This document shows positions 57,400-64,000 of a DNA stretch of 64,000 nucleotides, one piece after another. Source of the stretch: Bacteroidales bacterium (GTDB lineage: Bacteria; Bacteroidota; Bacteroidia; Bacteroidales; UBA7960); NCBI GenBank assembly GCA_007118495.1, contig SKRM01000050.1, forward strand, positions 1 through 64,000, read 5' to 3'. The notes below the pieces were generated by a model. The model made no database searches. It was not told the DNA's origin and saw only the letters and a list, made by a program, of their open reading frames with translations. Numbering within the stretch: position 1 is the first letter of the stretch; each line of letters starts with the position of its first letter. A program made the position numbers and the translations under genes.

Positions 57400-58593
57400 A
57401 TGGATGATCACAGAACGGGTTGGCCCAATTCATCATCAGGCCATCAATACCTTCGTACTTGCTATTTGAAGTGCGCCTGCATCTTGTTTTCTCTTAACCT
57501 TCTGACAGTTTTGCCCTTATTGGCGAACGATGGTCGTGATGCACAATCAATTGACGGGATTACCATTGAGGTTGAGGAACCAATGCCGAAAGCCGTTGAG
57601 TCAACTTTCAATGCCCGCAAGGTTATTGTTGATCACGTGCTGGACAGTTATGACTGGCATTTGTTTGATATCGGAGAGACAGCATTCTCTCTACACCTTC
57701 CCGTTATATTGTTTTATGAAGGTCGTCTCTTTGTCTTTTCAAGCCGGAGGTTTGACCACGGATATGCCAGTTTTAAGGGTTTTGGCCTGGCAAGTGACGG
57801 TCCCAAAAAGGGAAGGGCAATACGGGTGTTGGATGATGGTAAAACCCCTGACCCTGAGGCGTCTGCCGTGTATGATTTCTCCATTACCAAAACAGTGTTG
57901 GCGGTTTTTATTTCATCTGCTCTTCTGTGCTTAATCTTCATCAGCATAGCCAGGCGTTACCGCAAAGATGAGGTTTTTATTATTCCCAAAGGGCTTCCTG
58001 CATTTTTTGAACCGATCATTCTTTTTGTTCGCGACCACGTGGCCATATTGGCCATTGGTCAGGAGAAACACAAGCGCTTCATGCCTTACCTGTTGACGGT
58101 ATTCTTTTTTATATTTCTGAACAACCTAATGGGGTTGGTGCCAGTATTTCCGGGTGGTGCCAATGTTACGGGCAATATCAGTGTAACTTTTGTTTTGGCC
58201 ATGTTTACTTTTTTTGCCACGCATTATTATGCCAACCGAACCTACTGGCGACATATGTTTAACATGCCGGGTGTTCCGTTTTTTCTTAAATTTCCCATTC
58301 CCATACTACCTCTAATAGAAGTTGTTGGAGCCCTGATTAAGCCTTTTGTGTTAATGATCAGGCTTTTTGCAAATATTACAGCCGGACATATGGTAATACT
58401 GAGTCTGACAACTCTTATATTTGTTCTGGGCATGGTAAGTATTTATCTGGGTTTTGCCATTTCGCCCATAACCTTGGTGTTTTTGGTTTTTCTGAATTTC
58501 TTGAAAATACTGGTTTCGTTTCTTCAGGCATATATCTTTACACTCTTCAGTGCCTTCTTTTTTGGAATGGCCGTGCCTGACGCACATGATTAA
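57400..58593 (+). CDS. atpB: F-ATPase subunit a
   Basis: 397 residues, longer than the ~270 of E. coli because of an N-terminal extension typical of Bacteroidota (a hydrophobic signal-like segment about 27-45 and a ~120-residue extracytoplasmic domain). The core has five or six helices. The essential Arg sits in FVLMIRLFANITAGHM (about residue 320), with PLIEVVGALIKPF before it and FLQAYIFTLFSAFF at the end. Forms the ion half-channels against the c-ring. Confidence 0.94.
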   Translation: MDDHRTGWPNSSSGHQYLRTCYLKCACILFSLNLLTVLPLLANDGRDAQSIDGITIEVEEPMPKAVESTFNARKVIVDHVLDSYDWHLFDIGETAFSLHLPVILFYEGRLFVFSSRRFDHGYASFKGFGLASDGPKKGRAIRVLDDGKTPDPEASAVYDFSITKTVLAVFISSALLCLIFISIARRYRKDEVFIIPKGLPAFFEPIILFVRDHVAILAIGQEKHKRFMPYLLTVFFFIFLNNLMGLVPVFPGGANVTGNISVTFVLAMFTFFATHYYANRTYWRHMFNMPGVPFFLKFPIPILPLIEVVGALIKPFVLMIRLFANITAGHMVILSLTTLIFVLGMVSIYLGFAISPITLVFLVFLNFLKILVSFLQAYIFTLFSAFFFGMAVPDAHD

Positions 58594-58632
58594 ACAAACA
58601 ATGAACTATTAATCAAATACAAATCTGGAACA

Positions 58633-58896
58633 ATGATGTCACTAATGTATGTATTGATAAACACAGTGGATATAGTCCACGAGTGGATTAAACTGGGTGC
58701 GGGCTTTACGGCGGTTATCGCTGTATTTGGTGCTGCATGGGGTATAGCCAATATCGCAAAGAGCGCCATTGAAAATATAGCCCGGCAACCTGAAGCAGGT
58801 AACGACCTGAGGTCGTCAATGATTGTAGCAGCGGCCCTTATTGAAGGTATAACCTTTTTTGCCCTGGTGATCATTCTGCTGACTTTGTTTGTATAG
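58633..58896 (+). CDS. atpE: F-ATPase subunit c
   Basis: 87 residues, two helices joined by the polar loop ARQPE. The ion-carrying carboxylate is E71 in ALIEGITFF. Helix 1 reads GAAWGIANIAKSA, where most c subunits have an alternating GxGxGxG run; Ala and Trp replace several of these Gly. E71 is followed by Gly rather than Ser/Thr, so H+ rather than Na+ coupling is more likely, but this is inferred. ATG 58633 or 58636 may be used. Confidence 0.93.
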   Translation: MMSLMYVLINTVDIVHEWIKLGAGFTAVIAVFGAAWGIANIAKSAIENIARQPEAGNDLRSSMIVAAALIEGITFFALVIILLTLFV

Positions 58897-58959
58897 GCCG
58901 TTTTTTTGGATTTTTCTGAAAGATGCACCCCCCGTGTGGTATAGAATCTATTGATAATT

Positions 58960-58988
58960 ACTGCGCTGGTGGTTTTAACCAGAGCAGT
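58960..58988 (+). other. Strong RNA hairpin between atpE and atpF
   Basis: Arms ACTGC/GCAGT (58960-58964 with 58984-58988) and CTGGT/ACCAG (58966-58970 with 58978-58982), separated by one G-A mismatch and closed by a 7-base loop. It sits in a 106-base gap, much longer than the other atp gaps, 14 bases before the atpF ATG. No T-run follows, so it is not a simple terminator; a role in mRNA processing or atpE excess is inferred. Confidence 0.7.
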
Positions 58989-59002
58989 TAAAACAAGTTG
59001 TT

Positions 59003-59497
59003 ATGGAATTATTGATGCCAGGACTCGGACTGGTCTTCTGGATGACAATTGCTTTTGGTATCGTGCTTTACGTTTTAAAGAAATATGCCTGGGGCACCAT
59101 ATTGGAGGTCTTATACGAAAGGGAGCGACAGCTGGCCAGATCATTGAGCAATGCCAGGCGAATAGAACAGGAGATGGCAGGCCTTGAAGAACTAAAGATG
59201 GTAAAAGTTGCTGATGTAGAGAAGCAATGTGAAGAATTGAAAGCCAGGGCTCGTCTTGAAGCCGAACAGATTATTGAGCAGGCCAGGGAAACAGCCAGAG
59301 AAGAAGCGAAGATCATAGCCGGAAAGACAGATGAATTGGTAGCTGCCTATAAGCGAGCGGCTTTGCGTGAAATCAAAGGGCAACTTTCTTCCCTTTCACT
59401 TGATATGGCTGAAAAGATCATGCAAGAAGAGTTCAGCGACAGGGAGCGAAATGCCAGGTATGTTGGCAAACTTTTAGATAAGGTAGACCATAACTGA
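59003..59497 (+). CDS. atpF: F-ATPase subunit b
   Basis: 164 residues. One N-terminal membrane helix (about 6-26: GLGLVFWMTIAFGIVLYVL) and a long charged helix that dimerises as the peripheral stalk (EAEQIIEQARETAREEAKI). Ends close to atpH (10-base gap). Ordinary length and layout. Confidence 0.93.
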   Translation: MELLMPGLGLVFWMTIAFGIVLYVLKKYAWGTILEVLYERERQLARSLSNARRIEQEMAGLEELKMVKVADVEKQCEELKARARLEAEQIIEQARETAREEAKIIAGKTDELVAAYKRAALREIKGQLSSLSLDMAEKIMQEEFSDRERNARYVGKLLDKVDHN

Positions 59498-59507
59498 TCA
59501 TTGTATT

Positions 59508-60053
59508 ATGCCAGTAAACCAACATACACTAAATAAACGTTATGCCAAGGCTTTGCTTGGCCTGGCAATTGAGAACAATATCCTTGAGCGTTCGTTCAGA
59601 GATATGAAGACAGTGTATACGGTTTTTGCCGAAAATAAAACCTTAAAAATACTGCTCAAAAGTCCTGTCATCAGGGTGTCAAAAAAGCAGAACGTGCTTA
59701 GGCATCTGTTTGAAAAGTCGATGCATCCCCTTATTTTGAGGTATATGATGATCATCGTCAAAAAACAAAGGGGTAGCATGCTTGACGGTATATCAGCAGC
59801 CTACCTGACTGTTTACAAGCAATACCTGGGTATAGAGACAGTTAAAATCACCACTGCACTTCCATTGAACGCTGTGCTCAGAGACAGGGCCATGGAAGCA
59901 GCCCGCAAAATTACACCATACGAAATTGAGTTTGAAGAAAGAATTGATCCGGAGCTTATCGGAGGCTTTATTCTCAATCTGGGTGACAAGCAATACGATG
60001 CAAGTATCAAAAACAGGCTATCCAGGGTAAAAAAGCACCTTACGAAACAATAA
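59508..60053 (+). CDS. atpH: F-ATPase subunit delta
   Basis: 181 residues. N-terminal six-helix OSCP/delta domain opening with NKRYAKALLGLAIEN, and a C-terminal beta domain ending GGFILNLGDKQYDASIKNRL, the family tail that contacts b. Connects the stalk to the F1 head. Precedes atpA by 16 bases. Confidence 0.94.
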   Translation: MPVNQHTLNKRYAKALLGLAIENNILERSFRDMKTVYTVFAENKTLKILLKSPVIRVSKKQNVLRHLFEKSMHPLILRYMMIIVKKQRGSMLDGISAAYLTVYKQYLGIETVKITTALPLNAVLRDRAMEAARKITPYEIEFEERIDPELIGGFILNLGDKQYDASIKNRLSRVKKHLTKQ

Positions 60054-60069
60054 ATGAATATGCAACCCA

Positions 60070-61671
60070 ATGTCTGAAATAAAACCTTCTGAAATTTCTG
60101 CCATCCTCAGACAGGAAATGGCCGGGTTTAACGTAGATACTGAACTTGAAGAGACCGGCACGGTTTTACAGGTAGGTGATGGCATAGCGAGAATCTACGG
60201 GCTGACCAACGCCTGGTCAGGTGAGATGGTGCAATGTAACGATGATGGGCTGACAGGTGTTATACTAAACCTTGAAGAAGACAACGTCGGAGTGGTTATG
60301 CTTGGTGACGCACGTGGCCTGAAAGAGGGCGATGTTGTAAAAAGAACCGGGCATATTGTGTCCGTTAAGGTTGGAGAATCGCTACTCGGAAGGGTGGTAA
60401 ATACCCTGGGTGAACCCATCGACGGAAAAGGTGGCTTTGAGAGCCCCATGTACGAAATGCCTCTCGAGAGAAGAGCCCCAGGGGTAATCTACAGACAGCC
60501 TGTAAATCAACCTCTGCAAACCGGCATTAAAGCCATTGATGCCATGATCCCCATCGGACGCGGACAACGTGAACTGATTATTGGTGACAGACAGACCGGG
60601 AAAACGGCCATTGCTTTAGATACGATCATCAACCAACGGAAAAATTTTGAACAGGGAAATCCACTGTACTGCATTTATGTAGCCATTGGCCAAAAAGGGT
60701 CGACTGTGGCCAACATAGTCAATCAGCTTGAAAGACACGGGGCCATGGATTATACTGTTGTGGTTTCTGCAACAGCCAGTGATCCTGCATCCATGCAGTT
60801 TTTTGCGCCTTTTACCGGGGCTGCCATAGGCGAATTTTTCAGGGATACGGGTCGCCATGCACTTGTTATATATGATGACCTTTCAAAGCAAGCCGTTTCG
60901 TACCGTGAAGTATCCCTGCTTTTAAGAAGACCACCGGGAAGAGAAGCCTACCCCGGAGATATTTTTTTCTTGCACTCACGCTTGTTGGAAAGAGCTGCAA
61001 AGATCATTTCATCAGATGATATTGCGCAGAAAATGAATGATATCCCTGAATCTATCCAGTCAATGGTCAAGGGGGGAGGTTCGCTTACGGCTTTGCCCAT
61101 TGTTGAAACCCAGGCAGGTGACGTATCAGCATACATACCTACCAATGTAATTTCCATAACTGACGGGCAGATATTTCTTGAATCAGCACTATTCAACGCG
61201 GGGATCAGGCCTGCCATTAATGTGGGTGTTTCAGTAAGCCGTGTGGGAGGCAATGCCCAGATGAAAACGATGAAGAAGGTGGCAGGTACCTTAAAAATTG
61301 ACCAGGCCCAATACAGGGAGCTTGAAGCATTTTCAAAATTCGGTTCTGACCTGGATGCTGCCACAAGACAGGTGCTTGACAAAGGTGCAAGAAATATGGA
61401 GATTCTTAAACAAGGCCAGTTCAATCCGGTGCCTGTCGAGGAACAGATAATCATTCTTTACTGTGGCACCCGGGGCCTCATGACAGTTATTCCAGTTAAA
61501 CGGATCAGAGAATTTGAAACTGAACTCATGAGGCTGGTCAGGAGAAAATATCCGGAACTTTTGGCAGGATTAAGACAGGATGGGTTTGATGATGCGATGA
61601 AAAATGTACTTGACTCAGCCATAGAGCAAACTATCGGACTTCTGGTCGGACCACCATCTGAAAACATCTGA
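60070..61671 (+). CDS. atpA: F-ATPase subunit alpha
   Basis: 533 residues. Walker A GDRQTGKT at 172-179, [10 protein letters not shown], and the alpha-type [20 protein letters not shown] block. Non-catalytic nucleotide-binding subunit of F1. No atpD (beta) or atpC (epsilon) gene occurs in the window; a split atp cluster is common in Bacteroidota. Confidence 0.97.
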   Translation: MSEIKPSEISAILRQEMAGFNVDTELEETGTVLQVGDGIARIYGLTNAWSGEMVQCNDDGLTGVILNLEEDNVGVVMLGDARGLKEGDVVKRTGHIVSVKVGESLLGRVVNTLGEPIDGKGGFESPMYEMPLERRAPGVIYRQPVNQPLQTGIKAIDAMIPIGRGQRELIIGDRQTGKTAIALDTIINQRKNFEQGNPLYCIYVAIGQKGSTVANIVNQLERHGAMDYTVVVSATASDPASMQFFAPFTGAAIGEFFRDTGRHALVIYDDLSKQAVSYREVSLLLRRPPGREAYPGDIFFLHSRLLERAAKIISSDDIAQKMNDIPESIQSMVKGGGSLTALPIVETQAGDVSAYIPTNVISITDGQIFLESALFNAGIRPAINVGVSVSRVGGNAQMKTMKKVAGTLKIDQAQYRELEAFSKFGSDLDAATRQVLDKGARNMEILKQGQFNPVPVEEQIIILYCGTRGLMTVIPVKRIREFETELMRLVRRKYPELLAGLRQDGFDDAMKNVLDSAIEQTIGLLVGPPSENI

Positions 61672-61687
61672 TCGATAATATGAGCCA

Positions 61688-62578
61688 ATGGCGAGCCTGA
61701 AAGAAATACGAACCCGCATTGCATCCATCAGATCTACCAGGCAGATCACAAGTGCCATGAAAATGGTTTCTGCCTCGAAGCTGCGAAAGGTGCAGACCAA
61801 TATTGTGCACCTGCGCAGGTATGCCACAATATTGAAAAAAATCACCTCTGAGGCTTTGGAACAGATTCCTGTTGATCAGAAGAGTGTATTTGCGAAAACC
61901 AGAACATCAGGCGATGTATTGGTTATTTGTTTGGGTTCAAACAAAGGACTGTGCGGAACTTATAATGCTTTACTTATTAAACATACCATAAGGGAGCTAA
62001 AGAAACTTGAACACCAGAAAGAGGTTGCCAGACTAATGGTAGTGGGGAAAAAGCCTGCTTTGTTTTTTCAGAAAAAGGGATATAAACTTGTGGAGGCAGA
62101 CCATGAACTTATGGATAAGATCAGTTACGAATCTGCATGTGGATTTGCACAAAAGCTAATGGCCCTGTTTCTCAAAGAGCATTTCAATCGCATCATATTG
62201 GTGTATAACCGATTCAAAAATGCCGTTGTGCATGAGCTGACGGCCGAGCAAATACTGCCACTGCCTGATGATGAGGTGAGAGAGGCAGCCGAAGTGGATG
62301 ACCTGCCTGAAGACGACTACACAGTAATTCTTGAACCCAGCCCGCAAGAAGCAGGTGAGGTGTTGATCAACCGTTTTATTTGCTATAACACTTACAGGAT
62401 TATACTTGATGCATCTGCTTCTGAGCATGGAAGTCGGATGACTGCCATGCATAAGGCCACAGACAATGCCGACGAGATGCTTAAAACCCTTACTCTGTCA
62501 TATAACAAGGCAAGGCAAGCTGCTGTAACCAGAGAACTGCTGGATATTGTCGGTGGTGCGTCCAATGGCCGCAAATAA
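61688..62578 (+). CDS. atpG: F-ATPase subunit gamma
   Basis: 296 residues. Central rotor shaft. N-terminal helix MASLKEIRTRIASIRSTRQI followed by TSAMKMVSASKLRK, and the C-terminal helix SEHGSRMTAMHKATDNADEM, are the coiled coil inside F1. Between them is the Rossmann-like domain with GSNKGLCGTYN. Last gene of the atp cluster; xdhC converges 3 bases away. Confidence 0.95.
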   Translation: MASLKEIRTRIASIRSTRQITSAMKMVSASKLRKVQTNIVHLRRYATILKKITSEALEQIPVDQKSVFAKTRTSGDVLVICLGSNKGLCGTYNALLIKHTIRELKKLEHQKEVARLMVVGKKPALFFQKKGYKLVEADHELMDKISYESACGFAQKLMALFLKEHFNRIILVYNRFKNAVVHELTAEQILPLPDDEVREAAEVDDLPEDDYTVILEPSPQEAGEVLINRFICYNTYRIILDASASEHGSRMTAMHKATDNADEMLKTLTLSYNKARQAAVTRELLDIVGGASNGRK

Positions 62579-62581
62579 AAC

Positions 62582-63544
62582 TCACCTGGGGCAATTTTTT
62601 GTTTCAACCATTTTTGCTGCAATGCTAAGGGCAATTTCAGCCGGGGTGACTGCGTGTATCGGGATACCCATGGGAGAGTCGACCTGGTTTAGTTTGTCTT
62701 TACCAAAACCTTTTGCCAGTAATTCGGTAAATATTTTGTTGATTTTGTTTCGGCTGCCGATCATGCCCAGGTAACACAGGGGCAGGTCAAGCATTTGTTC
62801 AAGAATCATTTTGTCGCTTTCGTGTGAAACCGTCATGATGCAAACAAAAGCTGTCTCATGATGCAGAATTTCCTTTGCGGCGTTGGTATAATCAATCTGC
62901 TTTTTCTGATGTGCGTGCATGTTATTTTTCATGGTCATTAAAGACAGCCTGTCGTCAAATACCATCACCCTGAAGCCTGCCAGATTACAAACCTGACTCA
63001 GTGGCAAGCTAACATGGCCACCACCAAAAATATATACCGTATCAGGTGGCTTGATCAATTCACGGTAAATGATTGGTTCAGCACTTTGCTGCATGGTTTT
63101 TTCGTTTGAAATGGAATCAGTGTGCCCATCAAGTGATAAACCACTTGATGTAATGCTTAACACGCAACTTCTGCCCTCATGCATGGCCGACAAAATGGCG
63201 TCGGCCATGATTTTATCGCTTTGCGACAGGGGAACGAAAACCTGCGATTGACTGCCAGCACAGATCAGACCAGAAGCTTTTTCACCAGCGTCTTTTGAGT
63301 GTTTTACCTGTTCTTTAAATATTTTGGTGGTTCCGGCAATCAGTTTTTGCTGTGCCAATGAAACCATATTGTATTCCATGATGCCCCCGCCAATTGATCC
63401 TGCAATGGGTCCGTGCTTGTCAACCAGCATTTTAAACCCCGGTTTTCCGGGACTGCTACCCTTAATATCAGTTACCACAATAAGCATGAGTGACTCATTG
63501 TCTGCCAGTCTTTTACTTGCCTCAATCCAAAATTCTATGCCCAT
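62582..63544 (-). CDS. XdhC/CoxI family molybdenum-cofactor maturation protein
   Basis: 320 residues. N-terminal CoxI-like domain with TDIKGSSPGKPGFKML and GSIGGGIMEYN, where most members have G-G-C-V-E; here residue 55 is Ile in place of the Cys. A second conserved Cys, C95, is in LICAGS. The C-terminal Rossmann domain has VYIFGGGHVSLPL (about 171-183) and YLGMIGSRNK. XdhC proteins bind, and help sulfurate, the molybdenum cofactor for xanthine dehydrogenase-type enzymes. A YgeY-like gene begins on the other strand 100 bases away, as in yge-type clusters. Confidence 0.9.
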   Translation of the reverse strand: MGIEFWIEASKRLADNESLMLIVVTDIKGSSPGKPGFKMLVDKHGPIAGSIGGGIMEYNMVSLAQQKLIAGTTKIFKEQVKHSKDAGEKASGLICAGSQSQVFVPLSQSDKIMADAILSAMHEGRSCVLSITSSGLSLDGHTDSISNEKTMQQSAEPIIYRELIKPPDTVYIFGGGHVSLPLSQVCNLAGFRVMVFDDRLSLMTMKNNMHAHQKKQIDYTNAAKEILHHETAFVCIMTVSHESDKMILEQMLDLPLCYLGMIGSRNKINKIFTELLAKGFGKDKLNQVDSPMGIPIHAVTPAEIALSIAAKMVETKNCPR

Positions 63545-63644
63545 GGCTCAGCTTGGTTTACATCTTGATTTGGTAAAAATACAAAAACCAATAAAGCTAT
63601 TTGGTCATTCAACAAATTGCATAAAAAAACATATCTTTAAGCCA

Positions 63645-64000
63645 ATGTATAAATCTTTTATTATGGTGCCCGCAGAACAGATCAAATCGCTCGCAGCCAA
63701 ATATAGCCAGGATACAGCTGCAATACTTTCAAGCCTTGTAAAGCACAAATCTGTCAGCCTTCATGAAGGGCAGGTACAGCATGAACTCATCAGGCAGATG
63801 CAAAAGGCCGGGTTTGATGAAGTAAGGATGGACGGCCTTGGAAACGTTATTGGCCGTATTGGTTCAGGAAAACGTATCATAGCCTTTGATGCACACATGG
63901 ATACAGTTGACATTGGCAATTTAGACAATTGGGATTTTGACCCGCTGGAAGGGAATATCTCGGATGGTTTTGTCCACGGACGTGGCACAGCTGACCAAAA
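63645..64000 (+). CDS. YgeY-family M20 peptidase-like hydrolase (truncated at window end)
   Basis: Only the first ~118 residues lie in the window, running off the right edge. FDAHMDTVDIGN carries the first metal ligands of M20 enzymes, and GRGTADQK matches the second. The block NWDFDPLEG is the hallmark of the YgeY group, annotated as linked to selenium metabolism. ATG 63645 (MYKSFI) or ATG 63663 (MVPAEQIKS) may be the start; the second aligns better with YgeY. Adjacent xdhC supports a purine or selenium-hydroxylase cluster to the right. Confidence 0.85.
   Translation, partial: MYKSFIMVPAEQIKSLAAKYSQDTAAILSSLVKHKSVSLHEGQVQHELIRQMQKAGFDEVRMDGLGNVIGRIGSGKRIIAFDAHMDTVDIGNLDNWDFDPLEGNISDGFVHGRGTADQ

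Overview
The window looks like the chromosome of an anaerobic Bacteroidota bacterium, most likely of the Bacteroidales/Marinilabiliales type. The evidence is a SusC-style TonB receptor with a carboxypeptidase-like N-domain, paired ~800-residue MacB/FtsX permeases, a type IX secretion (T9SS) lipoprotein of the SprE/PorW type and a T9SS cargo peptidase, a bifunctional RibBA, an F-ATPase operon lacking beta and epsilon, and repeated TAnnTTTG -7 boxes upstream of genes. Strict or near-strict anaerobiosis is suggested by [FeFe]-hydrogenase maturases HydE and HydF, a flavodiiron protein and a PPDK-like protein. The genus cannot be read from this sequence. No rRNA, tRNA, CRISPR array, insertion sequence or prophage was recognised, and there is no gene-free stretch over 300 bases.

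Left part (1-11.8 kb): an acyl-CoA synthetase and a bile-acid/Na+ symporter family protein on +, then a minus-strand block with a TonB receptor, two paralogous FtsX/MacB permeases without an ATPase, and between them a ComEC-like metallo-beta-lactamase fused to a helix-hairpin-helix domain. A 7-bp tandem repeat lies in this block.

Centre-left (12-22 kb): the most unusual locus. hydF, hydE, a 1369-residue protein whose C-terminal third is PPDK-like (nucleotide-binding and phospho-His domains but no PEP/pyruvate barrel), a long divergent GAPDH-like protein, a flavodiiron protein and a lipoprotein all read the same way. hydE and the PPDK-like gene overlap by ATGA. Two repeat arrays built from related AAACCWTC/AAACYTTC octamers end directly before the start codons of hydE and the flavodiiron gene.

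Middle (22-44.9 kb): housekeeping and envelope genes. These are tsaD, tamB, ribBA, two glycosyltransferases with an LptF/G permease, an SDR, purL, an oligopeptide-binding lipoprotein, a PagL-like lipid A deacylase, a PhnP-like MBL enzyme, a flavin reductase, a DUF6913-like gene overlapping dapA, and a T9SS-secreted M14 carboxypeptidase.

Right (44.9-64 kb): valS; a 26-residue-repeat protein coupled to lplA; a minus-strand operon of an M23 peptidase, dxr, rseP and a shortened RNase Z; sprE/porW; then bactofilin, a small membrane protein and atpBEFHAG under one good promoter. The window ends with xdhC (minus) and the start of a YgeY-type hydrolase (+), which suggests a selenium/molybdenum-hydroxylase or purine-degradation cluster beyond the right edge.
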